DNA from: an uncultured Oscillospiraceae bacterium
Lineage (GTDB): Bacteria; Bacillota; Clostridia; Oscillospirales; Oscillospiraceae
Assembly (NCBI GenBank): GCA_910587645.1
Contig: CAJUNA010000008.1
Coordinates: forward strand, 15,350-79,349
DNA: 64,000 nucleotides
Direction: 5' to 3'
The notes under the pieces are model-generated. The model was not told the origin of the DNA. It saw only the letters and a program-made list of their open reading frames with translations, and did not search any database. Shown here one piece after another: positions 1 to 8,019 of the stretch. Within the stretch, counting starts at the first letter, position 1, and every line of letters begins with the position of its first letter. The position numbers and the translations under genes are program-made.

Positions 1-461
1 CCCATGGTTTTTCCCGCGAGCTCCATCAGGGAACCGTCCCAGAAACAGTAGTCAATGGATTCGCTCCACCGGCCCTCATGGACGGCGCGGTCATGGTGCC
101 CCACCTTGTGGCAGATCTCCAGCAGCAGCGCAATGGTGAGCTGGGCTACCGATGCGGTGCCATAGCCGGGGACGTTGCATACGGGGATGCCTTTTTCCCG
201 GGCGGCTTCCGTGTCTACTACGTTGTAGCCTGTCGAGAGCAGGCCTACATACCGCGCCTGGGGGCAGCGGTTCAGGATGGACCGGGTGATAGGGGTTTTA
301 TTCGTCAGGATGATCTCGCAGCCGCCGATGCGCCGGACGATCTCGTCCTCATCGTCCACAGGGGTGCGGTCGTAAACCGTTACCTCACCCATGGCTTCAA
401 AGCCGCTCCAGTCCATGTCGCCGGGGTTCAGGCAGTAGCCGTCTAAAATTACGATTTTCAT
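1..461 (-). CDS. D-2-hydroxyacid dehydrogenase, N-terminal part
   Basis: The first 153 residues of a NAD(P)-dependent D-2-hydroxyacid dehydrogenase; the rest lies beyond the left edge of the window. The translated start reads MKIVILDGYCLNPGD, followed by the substrate-domain pattern TNKTPITRSILNRCP, then STGYNVVD and GYGTASVAQLTIALLLE, all typical of the glycerate/lactate dehydrogenase group. The NAD-binding GxGxxG loop and the catalytic Arg, Glu and His are not in the window. The ATG is preceded by GGAGG at seven bases, and a promoter-like pair lies upstream. The substrate cannot be told from this half. Confidence 0.85.
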   Translation of the reverse strand, partial: MKIVILDGYCLNPGDMDWSGFEAMGEVTVYDRTPVDDEDEIVRRIGGCEIILTNKTPITRSILNRCPQARYVGLLSTGYNVVDTEAAREKGIPVCNVPGYGTASVAQLTIALLLEICHKVGHHDRAVHEGRWSESIDYCFWDGSLMELAGKTM

Positions 462-507
462 TTGCTTTCCTCCAAATTGGCGCGGACGCGCCGGTGGTCA
501 TTTTTCC

Positions 508-536
508 ATTCTATACCAAAACCAGGGGATTAGCAA
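508..536 (-). promoter_or_regulatory. Sigma-A-like promoter of the dehydrogenase gene
   Basis: On the minus strand TTGCTA (531-536) and TAGAAT (508-513) are 17 bases apart, about 50 bases upstream of the start at 461. Both hexamers are close to consensus. This is a sequence match only. Confidence 0.5.
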
Positions 537-721
537 GGGGCAGATTGCCTCGGGCACTCCAGAAACCAGTATAGTTCACCCATTTCCACAGTTTTTGCCC
601 TGATTGTGGATATCGTTTCAGGTTCCTCGGTCCGAAGGGCCTTCTTTTACCCAATTCATGACATCTGAAAACATGCCGTTATTGCGGCAGGGGGCAGGGC
701 TGGAGGGATACGGGGCAAATT

Positions 722-763
722 CCGGTAAAATGTAAAATCACCGCCTGGTTAGGGCGGTGATTT
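722..763 (-). terminator. Rho-independent terminator after the small-protein pair
   Basis: An 11-bp perfect stem (735-745 with 753-763, AAATCACCGCC) with a 7-base loop is followed on the minus strand by a T-rich run. It lies just past the stop of the 63-residue gene at 768. Between 462 and 721 I see nothing but the promoter listed at 508-536. Confidence 0.8.
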
Positions 764-767
764 CACG

Positions 768-959
768 TTACTCCACGTCTTTCCCCGGCAGCGGCCGGGT
801 GTGGTAGACCTTCAGCTCCGGGCCAGAGGTTCCGGGAATAATAGGGCGGGCCTTTTCCTTGCCATGCTTTGCCCCGCCCTGGATCTCTGGTACCGGCGGG
901 GCATCGTTGCGGGGCTGCGGGTGCGTCCATTCCGGACGGGACATGCCTTGCTTTGCCAT
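768..959 (-). CDS. Small conserved-looking hypothetical protein (63 aa)
   Basis: A short, highly charged, proline-rich protein with WTHPQPRNDAPPVPEIQG, then KHGKEKARPIIPG and a PLPGKDVE end. It has no membrane segment and looks mostly disordered. The ATG at 959 is chosen over ATGs at 977 and 974 because GGAGGAACCTTT places a strong ribosome binding site seven bases before it. It sits 14 bases after the preceding small gene and before a clear terminator, so the two are probably co-transcribed. I recall similar small proteins in Clostridia, but the function is unknown. Confidence 0.65.
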   Translation of the reverse strand: MAKQGMSRPEWTHPQPRNDAPPVPEIQGGAKHGKEKARPIIPGTSGPELKVYHTRPLPGKDVE

Positions 960-973
960 AAAGGTTCCTCCCA

Positions 974-1138
974 TCATACGAGACTGCGGACAATGGCTTC
1001 CATCTCCTCCCGGGACGCGGCCTGCCGCGCCTGGGTGACGATTGCCTGGCGGGTGTCATCCGCCAAGCCGGCGAAACGGCGCAGTGCAACACCGTTCTCC
1101 GCCAGCGCCATCATAAAGCCGATTGGAAGTTCTTCCAA
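974..1138 (-). CDS. Small hypothetical protein (54 aa), TTG start
   Basis: A short helical protein beginning LEELPIGFMMALAENG and ending SREEMEAIVRSLV, resembling a family of roughly 60-residue uncharacterised proteins common in Clostridia. The TTG at 1138 is chosen because GAGGTGAT lies seven bases before it; the longer GTG at 1168 has no ribosome binding site. The gene lies between the aldo/keto reductase start of transcription side and the 63-residue gene and is followed 14 bases later by that gene. No catalytic residues or membrane segments are visible, and no function can be assigned. Confidence 0.7.
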   Translation of the reverse strand: MEELPIGFMMALAENGVALRRFAGLADDTRQAIVTQARQAASREEMEAIVRSLV

Positions 1139-1190
1139 AAAAATCACCTCGGCAATAGCATGCCCCACCGCTGGAAAAATATCCGCTCCC

Positions 1191-2291
1191 TTACTTTTTC
1201 TCGAACTCCTCCGCTACAGTTTCCAGCAGCGCGCGAATGGGAAGATGCTGGGGGCACGCCTGCTCGCATTGGCCGCACTGGACACAGCTAGATGCCTTGC
1301 CATTCTGGACGGTGTTGTAATAATAGGCGGCGTTCCAATCGTGGAAAATCCGCTTCGTATTCAAGCAAGCAAACAAGTCCGGGATAGAGATTTTCTGTGG
1401 GCAGCCCTCCACGCAGTAACGGCAGGCGGTACAGGCAATCATATTCATGCTGCGGAAAATGCCGCAAACCCGGGCGACCGCCGCCATTTCTGTCCCGTCC
1501 AGAGGGCGGAAGTCCGACATGAATCCCACGTTGTCCGCTACCTGCTCCAGGGTGCTCATGCCGGACAGAACCATTATAACCCCCTCATGTCCCGCCGCGA
1601 AGCGGATGGCATAGCTGGCCGGCGTGCCGCCTTGCAGCACGTCAAAACAGGCCTTGGCCTCCTCCGGCAGGTTGGTCAGGTGCCCCCCCTTACAGGGCTC
1701 CATGACGATCACCGGCTTGCCGTGCTTCCGGCAGACTTCATAGCACTTACGGCTCTCCACCGCCGGGTCATCCCAGTCCAGATAGTTAAGCTGGAGCTGC
1801 ACCACCTCCACCTGGGGATACGCGGTGAGGATCTGCTCCAGAACCGCCGCCTTGTCATGGAAAGAGATGCCCAAATGGCGGATCCTGCCTTCGGCCTTCA
1901 GCGCCAGGGCAGTCTCATAGGCACGGCACCGCTTGTAATGGCCGAAATTTTCCGCGTTCTGGGCATGCATCAGGTAAAAATCGAAATAATCCGTGCCGCA
2001 ATTCTCCAACTGCTTGGCAAACAGGGGCCGGATATCCGCCTCTTCCTTGAAGTAGTTCCCGCTGAGCTTGTCTGTCAGGACATACCTGTCCCGGGGATAC
2101 CGGCTGGTCAGGCATTCCCGCAGGGCCGTTTCGCTCATGCCGTTGACATAGCCATGCGCGGTGTCGAAATAGTTGAAGCCTGCGTCCATAAAGGCGTCCA
2201 CCATCTTTTTGAGGGCGTCAAAATCCACCCGCTCCCCCTCCATGGGCAGGCGCATAAAGCCAAAACCGAAATTTTTCTGAATACGTTCCAT
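1191..2291 (-). CDS. Aldo/keto reductase with two C-terminal 4Fe-4S motifs
   Basis: A 366-residue protein with an aldo/keto reductase barrel and a C-terminal ferredoxin-like domain. The catalytic tetrad is visible: Asp and Tyr in FDTAHGY, Lys in DKLSG and His in LMHAQN. The C-terminus has CTACRYCVEGCP and CVQCGQCEQACP, which can bind two [4Fe-4S] clusters, as in the predicted oxidoreductases of anaerobes. The ATG at 2291 follows GGAGCG, and an in-frame upstream extension to 2411 lacks family similarity. The substrate is unknown; the clusters suggest electron exchange with ferredoxin or a partner rather than plain NADPH chemistry. Confidence 0.92.
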   Translation of the reverse strand: MERIQKNFGFGFMRLPMEGERVDFDALKKMVDAFMDAGFNYFDTAHGYVNGMSETALRECLTSRYPRDRYVLTDKLSGNYFKEEADIRPLFAKQLENCGTDYFDFYLMHAQNAENFGHYKRCRAYETALALKAEGRIRHLGISFHDKAAVLEQILTAYPQVEVVQLQLNYLDWDDPAVESRKCYEVCRKHGKPVIVMEPCKGGHLTNLPEEAKACFDVLQGGTPASYAIRFAAGHEGVIMVLSGMSTLEQVADNVGFMSDFRPLDGTEMAAVARVCGIFRSMNMIACTACRYCVEGCPQKISIPDLFACLNTKRIFHDWNAAYYYNTVQNGKASSCVQCGQCEQACPQHLPIRALLETVAEEFEKK

Positions 2292-2397
2292 ATGTACGCT
2301 CCTTTTGGTTAATTCCCTGTTGACTGCAAAGTTTGCCGCTCCCATCATACCGCTTAGAGCGCACTCCAAGTCAATAGGTTCCGCAGAAAAAATCTTC

Positions 2398-3006
2398 TTA
2401 CTTGGCCGCAAACAGCCGGGTTACGGCGGCAGTCATCTCCTTGATGTTGGTCTGGGTGGTGTTGATGCACAGGTCATAGTGGATACGGTCGCCCCACTTC
2501 TGGCCGGTATAATACTCATAGTAGCTGGCCCGGCGGCGGTTGATGGACTGGATGCGGCGCTCCAGTTCCTTGTCCGTCAGATCCTCTTTTTCGTAATTTT
2601 TCTCCCGGCAGCGGTTGACCTTGCTGGGCATATCCGCGTATACGAAAATGCGGAAGGGCTTCTCCTCATGGAGGATGTAGTCCGCGCAGCGGCCTACGAT
2701 CACGCAGTCGGACTTGGCCGCGATCTCCCGGAGGATGCTGCACTGCTCCCGGAAAATGGTCTGGCTCTGGTCCATGTTGGGATCCGACATCATCCGGAAA
2801 CTCCGGCCGATGTGGATGGGGTAGGAGGAAACCGGCCGGTGGCCCATGACTTGTTGGACGTATTTCACCGACAGCTCCGTGCGCTTGGCAATTTCCTTGA
2901 CGATCTCCTGGTCATAGTAGGCACAGCCTAAATTTTCCGACAGCCGCCGGCCAAACTCTCTGCCGCCGCTGCCAAATTCACGGCTGATGGTAATGATTCT
3001 GTTCAT
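2398..3006 (-). CDS. Cytidylate-kinase-like family protein
   Basis: A 202-residue P-loop protein of the cytidylate-kinase-like group common in Clostridia. The N-terminus MNRIITISREFGSGGREFG contains the altered P-loop, and VIVGRCADYIL and RIFVYAD match the family core. The C-terminal part (RRRASYYEYYTGQKWGD) is the lid-like region. True cytidylate kinases have a GPAGSGKS loop, which this lacks, so the phosphate acceptor is unknown. It starts with ATG after GGGAGG and lies downstream of carbamate kinase, but a terminator separates the two. Confidence 0.85.
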   Translation of the reverse strand: MNRIITISREFGSGGREFGRRLSENLGCAYYDQEIVKEIAKRTELSVKYVQQVMGHRPVSSYPIHIGRSFRMMSDPNMDQSQTIFREQCSILREIAAKSDCVIVGRCADYILHEEKPFRIFVYADMPSKVNRCREKNYEKEDLTDKELERRIQSINRRRASYYEYYTGQKWGDRIHYDLCINTTQTNIKEMTAAVTRLFAAK

Positions 3007-3124
3007 AGGTTACCTCCCTTTCTATCCGCAGGACTTTCCACATTCCGCGCCGCCGCCGGCGGCCCTGCCTTTATCATACCTCTTTTGGGCCAGGTTTGCA
3101 AGAGGATCCGCGTGCGGAAGCCCG

Positions 3125-3187
3125 GGATGAAATACAAAACGCGGGAGAACGAGAAGCCCAGCAGACAGGGCGGTCCCGTTCTCCCGC
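3125..3187 (-). terminator. Terminator after carbamate kinase
   Basis: An 11-bp perfect stem (3141-3151 with 3177-3187, GCGGGAGAACG) with a 25-base loop is followed on the minus strand by GTTTTGTATTTC. It lies 44 bases past the carbamate kinase stop. Confidence 0.75.
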
Positions 3188-3230
3188 ATGTATTTGGGAG
3201 GGATTATCGCAAAAGGCCGCGCTTAGGCGG

Positions 3231-4172
3231 TTACTGCCGGACCACGGTGCCTGTCTTTCCAGCAATGCCGTCCCGCGCCTTCTCCAGCAGGGTAATCAAG
3301 GATTCCCTGCCGGGCTTGGATTCCGCGAATTTGACTGCGGCTTCCACCTTCGGCAGCATGGAGCCAGGGGCAAATTGGCCTTCAGCGGCAAACTGCTTCG
3401 CTTCCGCCGGGGTCATGGTGTCCAGCCAGCGTTCATTTTCCTTCCGGAAGTTGATTGCCACCTTTTCCACGGCGGTGAGGATAATCAGCATATCCGCGTC
3501 CAACTGCTCCGCCAGCAGCTCGGACGCAAAATCCTTGTCGATCACCGCCGCCGCGCCCTTGAGGTGGTTCTTCTCAGTGCGGTAAACTGGGATCCCGCCG
3601 CCGCCGCAGCAGATCACCAGGTGGCCGTCCTCGGTCAGGGCGCGGATCGCGCCGGCTTCAATAATGTGCTTAGGCTTGGGGGAAGCCACATACCGCCGCC
3701 AGCCCCGGCCCGCGTCCTCCCGGACCACCTCGCCAGTAGACGATTGGTATGCCTGGGCTTCCGCTTCGGTCATGAACTTGCCAATGGGCTTCGTGGGACA
3801 TTCGAAGGCAGGGTCTGAGGCATCCACCTCCACCTGGGTGATGACCGAGCACACAGGCATGTTAGTAATGCCCCGGTCCAGCAGTTCCTCCCGCAGGGCG
3901 TTTTGCAGGTCGTAGCCGATATACGCCTGGCTCATGGCGCCGCATACGGATAAGGGGGTATAGCCCTGTTCAGGATCCTCCCGCTGGAGGGCGGACATAG
4001 CGTTGTTAATAATGCCCACCTGGGGGCCGTTCCCATGGGCGATTACCACCTGGTTGCCGTCCTCGATCAAATCCACGATCGCTCTCGCGGTGATCTTCAC
4101 CGCTTCCGCCTGCTCCGGCAGGGTGCTGCCCAGGGCGTTGCCGCCTAAGGCGATCACGATTCGCTTGCTCAT
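3231..4172 (-). CDS. arcC: Carbamate kinase
   Basis: A 313-residue carbamate kinase of normal family length. It carries VIALGGNALG at the N-terminus, HGNGPQVG near residue 50, CGGGGIPV and the VIDKDFASELLA segment of the amino acid kinase fold. The enzyme makes ATP, ammonia and CO2 from carbamoyl phosphate and ADP. It follows a YgeW-type carbamoyltransferase by 80 bases, as YqeA follows YgeW in enterobacterial ureide clusters, so it is likely the energy-yielding last step of this module. An inverted repeat lies in the gap between the two genes. Start ATG follows GAGGAAAAG. Confidence 0.96.
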   Translation of the reverse strand: MSKRIVIALGGNALGSTLPEQAEAVKITARAIVDLIEDGNQVVIAHGNGPQVGIINNAMSALQREDPEQGYTPLSVCGAMSQAYIGYDLQNALREELLDRGITNMPVCSVITQVEVDASDPAFECPTKPIGKFMTEAEAQAYQSSTGEVVREDAGRGWRRYVASPKPKHIIEAGAIRALTEDGHLVICCGGGGIPVYRTEKNHLKGAAAVIDKDFASELLAEQLDADMLIILTAVEKVAINFRKENERWLDTMTPAEAKQFAAEGQFAPGSMLPKVEAAVKFAESKPGRESLITLLEKARDGIAGKTGTVVRQ

Positions 4173-4203
4173 AATTCTTTTCCTCGATCTTCATAAAATG
4201 TTA

Positions 4204-4243
4204 GGTATACATACCCATTTCTCCACAAAAGGGTATGTATACC
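4204..4243. repeat. 13-bp perfect inverted repeat between ygeW-like gene and arcC
   Basis: GGTATACATACCC (4204-4216) is mirrored by GGGTATGTATACC (4231-4243) with a 14-base loop. It lies between the two genes without a T-run, so it looks like an mRNA hairpin or an operator rather than a full terminator. Each arm also contains a short GTATAC palindrome. Confidence 0.75.
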
Positions 4244-4252
4244 AAATTAGCA

Positions 4253-5446
4253 TCAGAACGCTTTCCGCTTCTCGCCCCGGCTCTCCAGGTCGCGCAGCGC
4301 GGCTACGGGATCCTTGACCTTGCTCAGGAAGATCATGGCGGCGATGATATAGGGCTTAAAGGAAGCTTCCTTGTAAAGCGGCTCGATATAGCGGTCAAAC
4401 ACGCTGTTGTCCACTTCGCCCTCCGCACAGCTCAGGCCGCTGATGTCGGCGGGAAGGCAGTGCATATACAGGGCTTTGCCGTCCTTGGTCAGCTTCATCA
4501 TGTCCTCCGTGCAGGACCAGTCCTTGTGCTCGGCGTTTTGGGCCAGCAGTTCCTTTTCCAGGGCATCAATGCCCGCCTTGTCGCCCTCGCGGTAGAGCTG
4601 GGTGCGTTTCTCCATGGCCTTGAAGGGCGCCCAGGACTTTGGGTATACGATATCCGCATCCTGGAAAGCTTCCGCCATAGAATTGACTTTTTTGAAGGAA
4701 CCGCCGCTCTCCTGGGCATTCTTGGCAGCAATGTCCTCCACCTCCGGCAGAATCTCATATCCCTCGGGGTGGGCCAGCACCACGTCCATGCCGAAGCGGG
4801 TAAACAGCCCGATAACGCCTTGGGGGACGCTCAGGGGCTTGCCGTAGCTGGGGGAATAGGCCCAGGTCATAGCCACTTTTTTGCCCTTAAGGTTCTCCAC
4901 GCCGCCCATTTCATGGATCACATGGAGCAGGTCGGCCATCGCCTGGGTTGGGTGATCCACGTCGCACTGGAGGTTGACCAAGGTGGGGCGCTGCTCCAGG
5001 ATCCCCTTCTCATAGCCCTCATCCAGGGCATCCATGAAGGTTTTCTGGTATTTATGGCCCTCTTCAATGAACATATCGTCCCGGATGCCAATAACATCGG
5101 CCATGAACGAGACCATGTTGGCGGTTTCCCGGACAGTCTCGCCATGGGCGATCTGGCTGGTTTTTTCGTCCAGGTCCTTGATATCCAGCCCCAGGAGGTT
5201 GCAGGCGGAAGCGAAGGAGAATCTGGTTCGGGTGGAGTTATCCCGGAAGATGGAGATGCCCAGGCCAGAGTCAAAAACCTTGGTGGAGATGTTTCTTTCC
5301 CTCAGATCCCGGAGGGCATCGGCCACGGTAAAAATGGCATCCAATTCATCGTCCGTTTTATCCCATGTCCAGTAGAAATCGTTTTTATACATATTGTTGA
5401 TATGCAGCTTTTCCAAATGCTGGGCTAATTTTTCTGTTTTGCTCAT
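4253..5446 (-). CDS. ygeW: YgeW-type knotted carbamoyltransferase
   Basis: A 397-residue transcarbamylase of the YgeW group. The carbamoyl phosphate motif STRTR (in RDNSTRTRFSF), the HPTQ motif (VDHPTQAMADLL), the MTWAYSPSYGKPLSVPQG loop specific to this group, and HCLPADISG are all present. YgeW proteins transfer the carbamoyl group to or from an unknown amino compound; 2,3-diaminopropionate has been proposed for related proteins. With carbamate kinase directly downstream, the natural direction is likely phosphorolysis of a carbamoyl compound to carbamoyl phosphate. ATG follows AAGGAG. Confidence 0.93.
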   Translation of the reverse strand: MSKTEKLAQHLEKLHINNMYKNDFYWTWDKTDDELDAIFTVADALRDLRERNISTKVFDSGLGISIFRDNSTRTRFSFASACNLLGLDIKDLDEKTSQIAHGETVRETANMVSFMADVIGIRDDMFIEEGHKYQKTFMDALDEGYEKGILEQRPTLVNLQCDVDHPTQAMADLLHVIHEMGGVENLKGKKVAMTWAYSPSYGKPLSVPQGVIGLFTRFGMDVVLAHPEGYEILPEVEDIAAKNAQESGGSFKKVNSMAEAFQDADIVYPKSWAPFKAMEKRTQLYREGDKAGIDALEKELLAQNAEHKDWSCTEDMMKLTKDGKALYMHCLPADISGLSCAEGEVDNSVFDRYIEPLYKEASFKPYIIAAMIFLSKVKDPVAALRDLESRGEKRKAF

Positions 5447-5607
5447 GGCTATATTCTCCTTATTTGATGGATTTATTCTGCGGCCCTTTAGAACCTGTAT
5501 TCACAGGCCTTCAAGCAGTTTCTGTCCAGCAGCCCGGGGCCTGCCTTTTTTGCTTTGGATCCTCCCGGCGCATACTGTGTGGGAGCGGGATCGTGCGGTG
5601 CGTTACA

Positions 5608-7017
5608 TTACTGGATCTCGTTATTGGTCAAGCTCTGCCGGAACTGGGTCACATCGGAGGACTTATTCTCCTCCTTATACAGGCCGGGAACCGCCGCGTA
5701 TACCGCCGCGCAGGTGACAAGATCCTGCTTCCAGGTAATCTCATTAGGTGCATGTGCCTGGCTCTCCGCACCGGGGCCAAAGCCTACGCAGGGGATGCCA
5801 TACCGCCCCTGGATCGAGACGCCGTTGGTAGAGAATGTCCATTTATCCGTCAGAGGGCGCTTGCGCAGGTGCATAGCATCCAGCTTGGGGTCGGCGTCCG
5901 TATGGCCGGTCCGCTCCTCGCCCCACAGCCCATGATGGGCGTCGATCAAAGCCTGCACATGGGCGGCGGTCTCCTTGTTGATCCAGGTGGGGAAGAAGCA
6001 CTCCGTCTCATACACGGTGCCTGTCCACGCCGGACGGTCGTACATATACATGCTGACCTTTACGTCCTGGCCGTACTTTTTGACAGCGGGCAGATCCTCA
6101 ATTTCCTTTAAGCAGCTATCCCAGGTCTCTCCGGCGGTCATGCGGCGGTCAATGGAAATCGCGCAGCTATCCGCCACGGCGCAACGGCTGGGGGAGGTGT
6201 AAAAAATCTGGCTGACGGTGCAGGTGCCCCGGCCCAGGAAACGGGCATCCTCCCAATGCTCAGGGTTATACTTGGGATTCAGCCGCTTGACAAGGCCCTT
6301 GATCTCCGTTGCATCGGCGTCATCATTTTCATTGAGGGCACGGACATCCTGGAGAATGTCTGCCATCTTATAGATGGCGTTGTCTCCGCGCTCGGGGGCG
6401 GAGCCGTGGCAGGAAACACCCTTGACATCCACCCGGATCTCCATGCGGCCCCGGTGGCCACGGTAAATGCCGCCATCGGTAGGCTCGGTGGAGATGACAA
6501 ACTCGATCCGCTTCTGGGCTTCTTCCTTGCTGGGGAAATACTTGTTGACGATGTACTGCCAGCACATGCCATCGCAGTCCTCTTCCTGGACGGAGCCGAC
6601 TACCATAATCTTATAGTTCTCTGGAATCAGGTTCAGATCCTTCATGATCTTCGCGCCGTAAACGGCGGACGCCATGCCGCCCTCCTGGTCGGAACCGCCC
6701 CGGCCATAGATGATATCGTCTGTCTCATAGCCCTGGTAGGGGTCATGCTCCCAGTTATTGATATTGCCAATACCTACGGTGTCAATATGGGAATCAATCG
6801 CGATAATCTTGTCCCCACTGCCCATCCAGCCGATGACATTGCCCAAGCCATCGATCTCTACCTTGTCATAGCCAAGCTTCTCCATCTCAGCCTTAATGCA
6901 CATAACGACTTCCTTCTCCCCGCAGCTCTCGCTGGGGTGGGAAATCATAGCCCGCAGGAAGGCGCTCATATCGGCCTGATACCTCTGCGCCGCTGTTTTG
7001 ATCGCTTCGAAATCCAT
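5608..7017 (-). CDS. ygeY: YgeY-type M20 family hydrolase
   Basis: A 469-residue metal-dependent amidohydrolase or peptidase of the M20 family, closest to the YgeY selenium-metabolism-linked hydrolases. The metal ligands are visible in IDSHIDTV, GRGGSDQEGG and VQEEDCDG, where Glu-Glu includes the general base, and HGSAPERGDNAIYKM is the dimerisation-domain histidine region. It is first in a minus-strand gene set with the YgeW-like protein and carbamate kinase, 161 bases upstream of the former. It probably releases the carbamoyl amino acid that feeds them. A good promoter lies upstream at 7088-7115. Substrate unknown. Confidence 0.92.
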   Translation of the reverse strand: MDFEAIKTAAQRYQADMSAFLRAMISHPSESCGEKEVVMCIKAEMEKLGYDKVEIDGLGNVIGWMGSGDKIIAIDSHIDTVGIGNINNWEHDPYQGYETDDIIYGRGGSDQEGGMASAVYGAKIMKDLNLIPENYKIMVVGSVQEEDCDGMCWQYIVNKYFPSKEEAQKRIEFVISTEPTDGGIYRGHRGRMEIRVDVKGVSCHGSAPERGDNAIYKMADILQDVRALNENDDADATEIKGLVKRLNPKYNPEHWEDARFLGRGTCTVSQIFYTSPSRCAVADSCAISIDRRMTAGETWDSCLKEIEDLPAVKKYGQDVKVSMYMYDRPAWTGTVYETECFFPTWINKETAAHVQALIDAHHGLWGEERTGHTDADPKLDAMHLRKRPLTDKWTFSTNGVSIQGRYGIPCVGFGPGAESQAHAPNEITWKQDLVTCAAVYAAVPGLYKEENKSSDVTQFRQSLTNNEIQ

Positions 7018-7087
7018 AACAAAATTCCTCCATCATAATTTGTCCGCCGGTTATGTATTCCTCCGGGGGTTGCTTCGCTCTACCTTT

Positions 7088-7115
7088 ATCATAGCACAGA
7101 AACAGCAGTTGTCAA
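7088..7115 (-). promoter_or_regulatory. Sigma-A promoter of the ygeY-ygeW-arcC set
   Basis: On the minus strand, a perfect TTGACA (7110-7115) and TATGAT (7088-7093) are separated by 16 bases, 71 bases upstream of the ygeY-like start. Confidence 0.75.
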
Positions 7116-7118
7116 ACA

Positions 7119-7153
7119 AAATTTTTGAAAACCTAAAAAAATTTTTGAAAACC
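7119..7153. repeat. Two direct repeats between divergent promoters (operator candidate)
   Basis: The 15-mer AAATTTTTGAAAACC occurs at 7119-7133 and again at 7139-7153, a 20-bp period, or about two helix turns. It lies between the promoter of the minus-strand catabolic genes and that of the plus-strand regulator. This is where an autoregulator would bind. Binding is inferred. Confidence 0.65.
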
Positions 7154-7155
7154 CC

Positions 7156-7184
7156 TTGCATTCTTTTTTCGATGCTGGTATGAT
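7156..7184 (+). promoter_or_regulatory. Sigma-A-like promoter of the YheO-type regulator
   Basis: TTGCAT (7156-7161) and TATGAT (7179-7184) have a 17-base spacer. The leader to the TTG start at 7354 is about 165 bases and holds an 8-bp GC stem (7206-7213 with 7239-7246), with no other recognised element. Confidence 0.55.
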
Positions 7185-7353
7185 GGGCATATGGGGTAGG
7201 CAGCTGGGGCCGCTGGAAGCCTTTTTGTGAGATATCTGGCGGCCCCGGCGCCTGTATGCAGCCCCCTCCCCCGCTTCCCTGCGCTTTTTTCAAAATGGCC
7301 TGGGAATGGCGGACAGGGGCTGAAAACAATCCCGCCTGGGAGGTGATAATGGA

Positions 7354-8019
7354 TTGGACAGCAAGCGGCTGGAAATGCTTAAGCAAATTGCCTCCGCCCT
7401 GGCGGCGCAGTTCGGGCCGAACTGCGAGGTAGTCATTCACGATCTCGCCGCCAAGGACCCGGAAAAATCCATCGTCTACATCGTCAACGGACACGTGACC
7501 GGCCGAAGGCTGGGCGATGGCCCCTCTACGGTGGTCATGGAACAGATCCTTCACGGGAACGAAAACCCTCAGGACCATCTGGGCTACCTCACCAGGACAC
7601 CGGATGGAAAGATTCTGAAATCCTCTACCATTTACATCCGGGACAGCCGGGGAAAGATCACCGCTATCCTCTCCATTAATTTTGACATCTCGGCCCTGCT
7701 GATGATGGAAAACGCGCTTGACGGGCTGATCCACACAGCCGTTGAGGAACCGCGTGGGCGGGAGGAACGGATCACCGTGCTAAATGTCAGCGACCTTTTG
7801 GATGACCTGATCGAGCAGAGCGTTGCCCTGGTAGGCAAGCCCGTGGCGCTGATGAATAAGGACGACAAGGCCAGGGCTATCCAATTCTTGAGCCAGCACG
7901 GCGCGTTCCTTATCACCAAATCCGGCGATAAGGTCGCAAAATATTTCGGTATTTCTAAATATACGCTATATTCTTATATTGACCTGAAACAGGAGGAAAA
8001 ACGCCATGAGCAAAATTGA
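7354..8019 (+). CDS. YheO/DauR-type transcriptional regulator
   Basis: A 221-residue regulator with an N-terminal YheO-like PAS domain (about residues 5-115; FGPNCEVVIHDLAAKDPEKS, STIYIRDSRGKITAILSINFDIS) and a C-terminal helix-turn-helix of the DauR type (residues 170-215; AIQFLSQHGAFLITKSGDKVAK then FGISKYTLYSYI). The PAS part likely senses a small amino compound. The start is TTG with GGAGG nine bases before it; a nearby ATG at 7349 is out of frame. It overlaps the next gene by 14 bases, so the two are translationally coupled. It probably controls the divergent catabolic genes. Confidence 0.88.
   Translation: MDSKRLEMLKQIASALAAQFGPNCEVVIHDLAAKDPEKSIVYIVNGHVTGRRLGDGPSTVVMEQILHGNENPQDHLGYLTRTPDGKILKSSTIYIRDSRGKITAILSINFDISALLMMENALDGLIHTAVEEPRGREERITVLNVSDLLDDLIEQSVALVGKPVALMNKDDKARAIQFLSQHGAFLITKSGDKVAKYFGISKYTLYSYIDLKQEEKRHEQN

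Noticed and set aside
4235..5428. Long plus-strand frame opposite the carbamoyltransferase
   Set aside because: It mirrors the ygeW-like gene exactly and shows no protein features.
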